NCBI GenBank assembly: GCA_002077065.1
Contig: NAJO01000018.1
Span: 248,001 to 312,000 of the forward strand
Source of the DNA: Cryoendolithus antarcticus
Taxonomy: Eukaryota > Ascomycota > Dothideomycetes > Cladosporiales > Cladosporiaceae
Reading direction: 5' to 3'
Length of the DNA stretch: 64,000 bases
Shown here: positions 22,707 to 31,645 of the stretch, piece by piece
How the letters are laid out: the number at the start of each line of letters is the position of its first letter
How positions within the stretch are numbered: position 1 is the stretch's first letter
Translations under genes and position numbers: made by a program
Notes under the pieces: generated by a model
Databases searched by the model: none
What the model was told of the DNA's origin: nothing
Seen by the model: the letters and a program-made list of their open reading frames with translations, nothing else

Positions 22707-24473
22707 TTAATCATGCAGCTTCCGTCCCTCTACCTCTGTCACGGGTCCTTTGTAATGCTTCCTTGCGGTGACTGCGAAGTACACCAGCGCAATGATGATC
22801 ACACCAACGAATATGGCTGACGACCAATTGAAGCTGGTTGACGGACATGTTAGCTAGTGCCTCTTCTCAAGACGAAATATAGGCGATGACTTACTCAGGA
22901 GCCGTCACAGGAGTCCCCTGCGGCCAGAACAACCAGAAGAAGCACCAGAACGAGTAGATCACTGACGCACCGTTGACCCAGGGACCCCATTTTCCGAGCT
23001 TGAACTTGGAAGGTGGAAGTGTTTTTGGGTGGTAGATTCGTCGCCACATCACACATCCGATTGAGAGGCAGTAGCACTGTAGGATAGCGACGGCGCCGAG
23101 GGAGTTGATGGCGTAGAACGCGACCGGTGAGCCAATGTAGATCATTCCCAGTAAGATTGCGATCGCACAAGATAGCGTCGCTGCGTTCTGCGGTATCCTG
23201 CGTTCGGGATGCATACGACTAATCCAGCCAGCGAACGGGAGTCCTTTATCGCGGGCGAAGGCAAACAGATCTCGGGTGCAAGCGGTCAGGAACGACATGT
23301 TTGATGCGAAGTTGAGCATCAGAATGAGGACCAAGATGACTGTGACCCAAGCCGGCGACATAGACTCCCTTAGTACATAGATCGCAGGATATGTCGTTGA
23401 GTCATTCAGAGCGGCATCGAGGTCTGGCACGTGGTAGCATACGGTGAGGAATGCCGGGAACATGAAGGCGAAGTTGGTGAGGTAGATGTACATCATGATC
23501 TTCGGGAGTGATGCCGAAGCATCCTGGATCTCCTCCGCCATGTGTACGCTCTGGTGGAGAATTAGCTCTATGACGGTCGGCAGCTCAAGGTGTACTTACG
23601 CCGTCAACGCCGACCTGCTGGCTGATACCAGTCAACTGCCCGACGAGCAGCGTCAGTGTCATGCTGCTCCAGCCGCCTTCATTGCTGAACTCGCGCCAGA
23701 CCTGGCTATGTGTGGCTCTGGGTGCCAGGACCCATATGGGAATGATGTAAGCAAGGTAGCAAAGAATTCGCAGGAAGAACACTGGGTTCTGCCAACGTGG
23801 CAAGTACTTGTGGCCTGTATTGCGTACGGTCAGCAGAGTATCACATGTGCCACAACCTCTGTGTAGACCTACCATAGACGGAGCCAATGTAGGCGAGAAG
23901 CATCGCTGCGAAGGCTAGAAGTGTGCACTGCCATGGAGCAAAGCCATAGCTCTCGTCGTTGACTGAAATGATGGTTTGAATCAGACTTCCGACAATGAAA
24001 ATGCCCACTGCATTGCCAGACTGCCATGCGATCGAGGAGGACCAGCCGGAAATGTAGCTGAGGAATCGTTGGCAGTTCTCTGGCGCGAACTCCGAGACCC
24101 AATGATACTGCGCACCCGCAATCGGTGCCATGGAGGCCATCTCCGCCATACTCAAGTAAATGGGAATGAAGCAGATGAAGTTCCAGATCGTCGTGTACAG
24201 CAGTCCAGGCCGGCCACCATTGATGAAGGATTGCGAGATAGTGAAGAGACCGACCTCCCATGTGGCCATCGCAATGCCAGTGAAAGACGCAGTGGAGAAG
24301 GTCTTGAACTCCCGGACCAGTTGCTGTTGCTTGCCCATCCGTCTCATATCTGCGGCGTCCATGGCGGACGAATGAGTGATCTCATTGATGGGAGCGTTCT
24401 GGCCCTCCAGCGAAGAGCCATCGTCGACGACTGCAGCCTGGACTGCCTCTGTCTTCTCCGAACCTCGCTCCAT
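22707..24473 (-). CDS. Amino-acid/GABA permease, APC superfamily (copy 1)
   Basis: Exons 24473-23873, 23814-23600, 23550-22895 and 22833-22707 (introns 58, 49 and 61 bases) give 532 residues. It is a fungal Uga4/HNM1-like amino-acid-polyamine-choline permease with about twelve membrane segments. Signature stretches are FTGIAMATWEVGLFTIS, EMASMAPIAGAQYHWV, SVHMAEEIQDASASLPKIMM and FAFARDKGLPFAGWISR, the last being diagnostic for this fungal group. The C-terminal exon gives NFNWSSAIFVGVIII and the KGPVTEVEG tail. The N-terminal 55 residues are polar and cytoplasmic. The substrate could be GABA, choline or another amine; sequence reading alone cannot decide. It is the first of three related permeases in the window. 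Confidence 0.92.
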
Positions 24474-25942
24474 ATTGATCCCTCAGCTTCGTTGAGATAC
24501 TGTCGTAGATGCCTGCAGGGCTGTGCGAAGAGCTCACGGCGGCGGCAAGTGACGGCCGTGTGGCTGAAAGCTTTAGACACGAAGATGACGGTACAATGTC
24601 GCCTGGACGATAGAAGCCAAGGAACAGAAATGAATCACTTCTTCAGGATGTACCTACGACGTGTTCTCGGCAAAAGGTAGCACGATGCGAGTGCATACGC
24701 CAGAAGCTTATCAGGTTTCGGTGTGGGGGCTAATCCCCAATGGCAGATCCGCCACATGGCCAGGCGGTCGAGAAGAAGATTCGCCCCATCTACCGTGCAT
24801 GGTAGACTAGCCACTCACGGCAGCTGTCTGTGATACCGTGTTTCGTGCTTCGGCAGGATGCGCGATCGCGCCTCGTGTCCGGTGCACGTTGTACAAGTAT
24901 ACATATGATCGGGGTAATATAGTCTCCAGTCCGATCCCTCTCACGCAGAGCAGGAACAATGTTCAGCTGGCGTTTGAGGGGACTTCATGTGAGGACATGT
25001 GTCTAACCTCACGGGAGTTTCGTATGATTTGGGGAACTGGCGCGCCGGAGGTCCCAGATCGGCGAATGCTTTCCTCGACTCGAAGGCGCCAGCATATTGC
25101 AGTGCCGCTACGCTAACGCGAGGTCGCCACGCTAATGTGAGGCCGCTGCCACACATCCGTGCAGACTCGCAGCAGGTGAATGGAGTACTGGCATTTCGCT
25201 TCGTTCATCATCGTTTTGGCAGCGTACATAGCGTTGAAGTGGCCAGTAGTACAGAAGCGAAAGCATATGTTAGGTCTTTGAAGCATTGTGACATCAAGGA
25301 TGCGATGCCGTGTCGCAGATATGCAGCAGAGGCGGGAGTGTTGTTGATGCTGTGGCAGATAAGCTCGATCAAGCTGTCGGGGACGGCAGATTTAGCCGCA
25401 AGTCTAGCCCTTGATCCGATGCACCTGGCAGTTCTTCCCCCGACCCACGGCCTGACTCTTGCTCTTCGGCTACCTGCATAAATGCGCCGTTGTCAACAAC
25501 TACGAACGACCCGAATTCGCCCCAGTACTCCAGAATCCAAGTCTACCCCATGTCGGTCTTCAAGGCTTTTGACCACCTCAACAAAACATACGTGCAGACT
25601 GGTCAAATGCCTAGCCAGTCCTATGCTACCCATTGTGAGGAGACCCTGCGCAAGCTCAGCCACCACCTGAGAAAGCGGCTCAGGGCTGATGATGGCGCCT
25701 TTGCAAATTAATGGAAGAGTCAACGGTACTGTATGCCTTTCTATACCTTTCGCACGCGATTTGAAGAAAAGGCGGATCACGGGGGGTAAATGGTGCAATA
25801 TTTCACGGGCGAAGGTGCTGAGTATGCGCTGTTGCGGTACAGCTTAACTTACCTCTCGCAACCCCCATACTTCCGTTGAGCGCTGTCAGCAAGGAGCACT
25901 TGTGTGCCTGTCGGGTGCTTCTTCTTTTACACACACGGCGAG
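24474..25942. other. Gene-poor region between permease 1 and the STAND-N/RA gene
   Basis: About 1.5 kb without an accepted gene. An open frame at about 25550-25711 with coding-like composition (ATG at 25550 region, ending in LRADDGAFAN) has no good start or partner exon. A short imperfect repeat based on GCTACGCTAACGCGAGG / CCACGCTAATGTGAGG occurs at about 25108-25143. No transposon ends or tRNAs were seen. Confidence 0.4.
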
Positions 25943-27313
25943 ATGGCAGAGCTTGGTGTCGCAGCAAGCATTATCGCCTTAGTCGGGACCGGCACTAAGC
26001 TCTCCATAGCCATTTTCGACTTCGCAGCTACGGTTGGCGGTGCCGGCAAGGAATTACAACATGTCGCGACAGAGATATCGGGTCTCTGCTCTGTCTTGCA
26101 ACATCTTAGGGCACTCCTCACGCATGCTCACTTCAAGCCATCTCCAACGGCGGTCGCGTCGGTACAGAAGATAACGAATCATTGTGAATCGACATTCTCC
26201 GAGATTGACGCTGTTGTCACTGGACTGCGTGGCAACATTACTGACAGTCACTTCCCGGCGACCACACCAGACTTCGCTAACCGGGTGAAGTGGACCTTCA
26301 AGAAGTCGAAGGTCACGATGCTGCGGTCCTCGTTGGAGGCCTGCAAGTCTACTCTTAGCCTGATGCTGAGTACACTGCTCCTGGCACAACGAGTTGCCCA
26401 AGGAGAGATTGAGGAATCAGATCTTTTGCACGACGAGCAGGGCAAGGCGGTGACACAAAGCCTGGTCATTGCTCAGCAGTGCGCTGTTGAGCAGCTCGAA
26501 CATGACGAGGACGAAGTTGAGAAAGAGCAAGAGGCTGCTAGGCTGTTGCCCGGTGTCGCCGCTGCAAAGAAAACCACGCAGCATCGGAAAAGCAAAGGCC
26601 GTTTAATTCGCATGTTCAGCGGTCTGTCCGTCGTGACTGACTTGCCAGCCCCTTACGCAAACCCTGTGGCGCAGCCTGTCCGAGCGAAACGGGCCTCGAT
26701 CTGGCTTGACGACATCCTCGCGCCCCCAGGAGATGAAGATGACCCTCATCCGGGCATACGACGGCAGAAGCGATTGTCTTCGGCAGGAACGGCGAATGCA
26801 CCCATGGAGCTGCTGCGGAAGTGGACAGACCTTCGAAGCGACTCGGTCGCAGGACCTGGCCAGAATCCGACAGCAGAAATTCCACTTGCGGACATATGGC
26901 GAGACTCCAAATTCGCATTTCCCTCGGGAGACCGGGCGAACACGCAAGCCGGGGCAAGTCGTGACATCGTTCCAGAAATCCGCGGCATCGCACGTGTAGC
27001 GACTGACTTCATTTCGCCGAAGACCGGACGTGTGCATAGTCTCTCATTCCACAAGGTTGTTGGCTTCGAAGGGTCCCTCGAACACACCGCGATCACAAGG
27101 CTTGACGATGAGCATGATGCAGATCTCGACAGTGTCAAGAAAGCAATGATGCAAGACTATGGATTGACGGTCACTCAAGAGCACATCTTGCTTTGCGTGT
27201 ACTTCGGTGGCAAGACAAGGGTTCTCAAGAAAGCCGATCGCCCACTGGAAGTGTTGCGGCAGTACGAAGAGATGGAAATGGACCCGAGGCTATTCCTGCG
27301 GCATGCGGTGTGA
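25943..27313 (+). CDS. Fungal STAND-type N-terminal domain fused to a Ras-association-like domain
   Basis: Single exon, 456 residues from the ATG at 25943; the frame is open upstream but only with a GTG. Residues 1-55 (MAELGVAASIIALVGTGTKL, then FAATVGGAGKELQHVATEIS) match the N-terminal domain found on many fungal NLR/STAND and pigment-cluster L proteins (PigL_N type). It is a helical bundle continuing to about residue 200 with ACKSTLSLMLSTLL. A charged linker and a low-complexity middle follow. The last 100 residues (VHSLSFHKVVGF, DLDSVKKAMMQDYGLTV, LLCVYFGGKTRVLKKADRPL, DPRLFLRHAV) have the ubiquitin-like pattern of Ras-association domains such as that of Ste50. No NACHT or NB-ARC ATPase lies between them. 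This suggests a signalling adaptor; the domain calls are from memory of family patterns. Confidence 0.72.
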   Translation: MAELGVAASIIALVGTGTKLSIAIFDFAATVGGAGKELQHVATEISGLCSVLQHLRALLTHAHFKPSPTAVASVQKITNHCESTFSEIDAVVTGLRGNITDSHFPATTPDFANRVKWTFKKSKVTMLRSSLEACKSTLSLMLSTLLLAQRVAQGEIEESDLLHDEQGKAVTQSLVIAQQCAVEQLEHDEDEVEKEQEAARLLPGVAAAKKTTQHRKSKGRLIRMFSGLSVVTDLPAPYANPVAQPVRAKRASIWLDDILAPPGDEDDPHPGIRRQKRLSSAGTANAPMELLRKWTDLRSDSVAGPGQNPTAEIPLADIWRDSKFAFPSGDRANTQAGASRDIVPEIRGIARVATDFISPKTGRVHSLSFHKVVGFEGSLEHTAITRLDDEHDADLDSVKKAMMQDYGLTVTQEHILLCVYFGGKTRVLKKADRPLEVLRQYEEMEMDPRLFLRHAV

Positions 27314-28091
27314 GGCCGCCATGGTCCCATCGACAAGATCTAGTCACCACAGCTTCGGCACGGAGCAACGCATGGCAGATCGACGAGATAGTGTCCTTGA
27401 GAGAGTCCGTTACAGTGGACGTACATACAAATGCCGTGCATCATATAGCCCGTTAATCGAAGCTTCGGTAACTGATGCGCTACTGCAAGCGCTAGCGGTC
27501 CACCGGGGCGCTGCAGCACAGGCTTGCCAGGGTAGATTAGCTCCTCATCTGCTGCTTCCCTTGTCGGCCTAGCACATGCACTCCTACATAACCATGCAAT
27601 GCGCAACCACGACATGTTGCAGAACAGCACTCTGTGAGTTGGAGGCGTCAGGGTTTCCAATGCACGTATCGCCGATGTTACGGGACTACATTGCGATGCA
27701 GTGCACGTCGCACTTTCTTTCTCCGCTTCCATGGATGTCTGAAACGTAGCTTGCGCTCACATCGTTACGTTTGCGGTGTTGGAGCGCCGTACTACTGCAC
27801 GCACAGTGAATTGAATTCAAACAAACGTACTGGAGGACCTTCAGCTTTTCTCGCATCGACATAGCACCTCATATACGGTTGTTGCGGGTGTTCTCTGATA
27901 GCATAGCCACGTCCAGAAGCAGACTCGTCCTGAGTCAGAGGAGCGGCAGTCTTTGCAGCTACACGCCTACGTAGTAGCTTACTTATCAACTGTCCGATAT
28001 TTGTGTTGATCACTGGAGTCAGACTGGGAAGCTCATTTCGGATTCGCCCTGTCGTATCCCCTCGCGCACGCTGAAAGCGCGAGACGCTAGG
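27314..28091. other. Intergenic region before permease 2
   Basis: About 780 bases. Overlapping short frames on both strands look random. It should contain the promoter of permease 2. Nothing else was recognised. Confidence 0.4.
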
Positions 28092-29985
28092 ATGGAGGTC
28101 AAATCCATGGCCAACGATCACAATCATGAACACACGGCTCATACACAGCATAATGGCGACAACGATGCGCAACAGCTGTCGACGCTTGGCTACGAGCCCC
28201 AACTCAAGGTAAGAGTGTACGTACTGATCTAGGTTCGGGTCCTCATGCATATTGCAGCGCAACTTCGGGTTCTTCTCTGTGCTGGGCCTCACGACGACAG
28301 GTACTTGACGCCGGGTAGCCTGTCATAGCTTATACTTGGCTGACGATTGACCAGTGATGGCGACCTGGGAAGCCTTCTCCGTCGTCTTCGTCTCAGTGCT
28401 CACCAACGGCGGAGCGGTTGCGCTGATCTACGGCTTCGTATTTTGCTTCATCGGGACACTAGCCACCTGTTTGTCTCTGGCCGAGTTCGCTTCCATGTCG
28501 CCAACGTCCGCAGGTCAGTACCTCTGGGCCGCTGAGCTCGCGCCGAAGCAGCATCGACGCTTTATCTCATGGCTTTTTGGCTGGGTCACTTTCTGGGGCT
28601 GGCAATTGACCACAGCATCTCCGGCGTTCCTGGCAGCCACGATCATTCAGGCGTTGCTGGTCCTCAATCATCCGGACACATACGTGTATCAGCGCTGGCA
28701 TGGGTCGCTGATCTACTGGCTCATCACCCTGCTCGGAGTCGCCATCAACGTCACGTTCGCTAAATTTCTGCCGAAGATGGAGGGTTTCCTCTTTATCTGG
28801 CATGTAGTGGGCTTCTTTGCCGTACTGATCCCACTTGTGTACCTCGGGCCGCAGAACACCGCAAGCTTTGTGTTCACCTCTTCTGCCGACGCTGGGGCAT
28901 GGTCAAGCATGAGCACAGGACTGGCGTTCTGCGTCGGGCTGGTAACCAGCACGTTCCCCTTCGTTGGCTACGATGCGGCCGCTCATGTAGGTTGCGCATA
29001 GACGCTAGAGCTCAGATCCATAGCTCCTGCTAATTCTGGGTCTCGTCTAGATGTCCGAGGAGATCAAAGACGCAGCGAAAGTCGTTCCTCGTGCGATGGT
29101 CGCTACCATATTGATTAACGGAGCGTTGGGATTTGCTATGATCATCGCACTGCTGTTCTCCATGGGTGATATCGAAGCGGTATTCGAGGCTCCTGTATCC
29201 CAGGCTGGTTATCCATTCATCCAGGTCTACTACCAAGCAGTCAAGTCGCTGAACGGGACCAACGCGATGGTTTCCGTGACGCTGGTGTCAGTACCGTGCA
29301 CAGCTTGACGAGATACGTGACTGACGTTCACAGCATCGTCATCTTCGCAAATTGGGGCCTGCTTGCAGGCGCTTCGCGCACAACGTGGGCCTTTGCGCGC
29401 GATCGTGGTCTTCCTGCATCCGATTACCTTGCTTACGTCAATCCTCGAAGTCAACTACCGGTCAGATCGATCATCCTCTGCATAATCATACAGCTTCTGC
29501 TAGGACTGATCAACATAGGCTCGACAGTAAGCACCATCTCGTATCTCCTGCGTGTTCTCAGCTGATTTGAGCTAGGCTGCGTTCAACGCATTCGTCAACT
29601 CTGCTGCCGTAACACTGTACATAAGCTATGTTCGTATCCCCACGTCTCAATGACTCTGATACTGTGCTGACAGTTGCAGATCACGCCCGTCGTCCTAGGT
29701 GTCTGGAAGCGCATGCGGCGGGAGCCTATAGCCTACGGTCCCTTCCAGCTGGGACGATGGCGCAACTTGCTGAATGGTATCGCAATCGTCTACACATTCT
29801 TCACATGCATCTTTCTGTTCTTCCCGGCCGCGCCAAGTGCCACGCCAGCGGGCATGAACTGGAGCATCGTGCTCGTTGGAGCCGTGTTCGTGTTTGCGAT
29901 CTTCTGGTGGTTTGTACAGGGCAGGAAGACCTTCATCGGACCAAAATCGGAGGTAGATGAGATGGGTCATCGTGCGATGGAGTAG
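28092..29985 (+). CDS. Amino-acid/GABA permease, APC superfamily (copy 2)
   Basis: Seven exons: 28092-28208, 28258-28300, 28355-28986, 29051-29286, 29334-29526, 29576-29629 and 29680-29985, giving 526 residues. Introns are 47-64 bases and all phases agree. The conserved entry QLSTLGYEPQLKRNFGFFSV is rebuilt across intron 1. TTTVMATWEAFSVV, EFASMSPTSAGQYLW, AAHMSEEIKDAAKVVPRAM, ASRTTWAFARDRGLPASDYL and SAAVTLYISYITPVVLGVW then follow in family order, with a C-terminal KTFIGPKSEV tail. The intron 4 donor is GTCAGT, chosen because it is the only one that restores phase into VIVIFANWG. It is related to, but clearly diverged from, copies 1 and 3, with different intron positions. Confidence 0.92.
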
Positions 29986-30158
29986 ACAGAGCGTCCGTCC
30001 AGCGGAATAAGCCCTGGGGTTCTTCTGCCACTATGAGTGCAGCCGCGATAGCGATGTGCCGGTGACGCGTCAATGAGAGCAAGATTCCGGGACTTTATGG
30101 ACGAGAGGTAAAGGCCTTCCGTAGTTGACCGTCTTCCAGGTGCGCTGACGCTACCCGC

Positions 30159-31118
30159 CTACACCGTTCCAGTCTCGAAGTCCTTTAAAAATCGTTCTGG
30201 TGCCATCATACTGAACTCCACGTCCCCCTCGTCGTGCCAGTACACGAACATCTCATCTCCAAGCGAGCCACCAGGCGCAACGTCCTTCCCAGGCAGCCGC
30301 ATAACCTCTCTGACCTTCCCAGCAGCAACCCGCTTCCCAAAGTCGATGGCCCGATCCAGCATAGCCGTAGCCAACGCATCCGAAGTAGCATGGCCACATG
30401 CAACCCGTAGCATTTTCTCATTCCCAGCGTCCTCAGATTTCGAGAGTCGCAACAGCTTTTCCAGACTCGCACACCAGTTATGCCAGTTCCCCTGCGGCGG
30501 GAAGAGGATAGGCACATCCTGTTCCTCAGCCCACGGCATTGTAGCGGCGCGTTGATAAAACGTATCACCCGCGAAGAGCCAGCGCTCCTTCACATCGTAG
30601 ATAGCGAGAGAGTCCGGCGTGTGGCCCGGAGTGTGCAGTGCAATTAGATCAAGGTCATTGTCGTTCTGGAACAGATGCTCGTTGTCATCTGCAAAGTGTG
30701 TGACTTTGTATTTCGGCGTATCCACACCAAAGGCTTTGCAAAACGAATTCTGAGGAAGATTCTCAGGGCTGATGAAGTATTTATCGTATCCGGAGGCTAC
30801 GATCGTCGCTCCGTCTTTAGCAAAGGACTCAATGCCACCGATGTGATCGAAATGGCAATGCGTGCAGATGACCAGGAAGGTCCAGTTTTTGGTCCCGCGA
30901 CTCGTCGACAGCACATTGTCGTCGATGAACGTCTTCAGATTCGTCTGGCCGCGGGTGCCCTTTGTGCTCTTTGCTCCACACCCAGTGTCGATAATGACAG
31001 CCACTTTCAGATTATCGTACACCTTGACGTAGATGTAAGGGAACTCTAAGAACTTGTCGTTGTGGATGATCAGATGCGTTGTCGCATTGATACGCGATAC
31101 GGTGTACGTGGGAGTCAT
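30159..31118 (-). CDS. Metallo-beta-lactamase-fold hydrolase
   Basis: Single exon, 319 residues. The zinc-binding HxHxDH motif is HCHFDH at residues 87-92, preceded by VIIDTGCGAK. A second metal ligand lies in LIALHTPGHTPDSLAIYD and the bridging Asp in WLFAGDTFY. The conserved late His is in ACGHATSD. This is the glyoxalase II/AIM-1-type layout rather than beta-CASP or a true lactamase. No signal peptide is visible, so it is probably cytosolic. Substrate unknown; related fungal genes are annotated as MBL-fold thiolesterases or lactonases. It lies alone, convergent with permease 2. Confidence 0.9.
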   Translation of the reverse strand: MTPTYTVSRINATTHLIIHNDKFLEFPYIYVKVYDNLKVAVIIDTGCGAKSTKGTRGQTNLKTFIDDNVLSTSRGTKNWTFLVICTHCHFDHIGGIESFAKDGATIVASGYDKYFISPENLPQNSFCKAFGVDTPKYKVTHFADDNEHLFQNDNDLDLIALHTPGHTPDSLAIYDVKERWLFAGDTFYQRAATMPWAEEQDVPILFPPQGNWHNWCASLEKLLRLSKSEDAGNEKMLRVACGHATSDALATAMLDRAIDFGKRVAAGKVREVMRLPGKDVAPGGSLGDEMFVYWHDEGDVEFSMMAPERFLKDFETGTV

Positions 31119-31645
31119 GTTGATCGCTGTATTAGGGGAACCTCAACTCGGACTGCTCCCTAGGTCCTTGACAGCTTGCTTGTGCCGCTGTATTGGCTAC
31201 TGTGAGTAAAGGTGATTGGATGCGTTGAAGTCCGCGAGAGGCCTGATCTAGTATCGCCCGTTAAGCGCGACAGTGTGGAGCACTATGGTTGGTATGTAGC
31301 GAAATGATAGGTGCCCCCGCAGGAGCGTTACTGGAAGAGTCAATTGTCTGTGACATGCGAAACATTCATTCGAGCAGACAGCTTCAACGCATGCCCTGTG
31401 AGGTGATGTCAGTACCTGGCAGAGCGGGGTGTATACTAGTGGCAAACAGCGTCCATGGATATTGTGCTTATTTCGAGGCATATACAAAATTCGCTTGTGT
31501 AATTCCTAGGGCTAAGGCTAGAGTTTATCTTGGTATCGATGTCGGGGTTGCCACAATATGTGAACATGCCTTTGCATGCCATCCTGGTTCTCGGTGGCCG
31601 CTGGTTTATCCCCAGCCCAGATCCTCAATCTTGCCACATGCGCCT
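31119..31645. other. Intergenic region upstream of the MBL-fold gene
   Basis: 527 bases comprising the MBL gene's upstream region and the 3' flank of the HERP/Usa1-like gene. No supported frame or element. Confidence 0.4.

Noticed and set aside
24999..25481. A 160-residue plus-strand open frame
   Set aside because: No ATG start in a good context (GTG in the frame), no domain and mixed composition; likely chance.
28092..28260. Suspected one-base frameshift at the N-terminus of permease 2
   Set aside because: Careful recount shows exon 1 ends CCC CAA CTC AAG with a GTAAGA donor and the next exon starts CGC AAC TTC, fully in phase.
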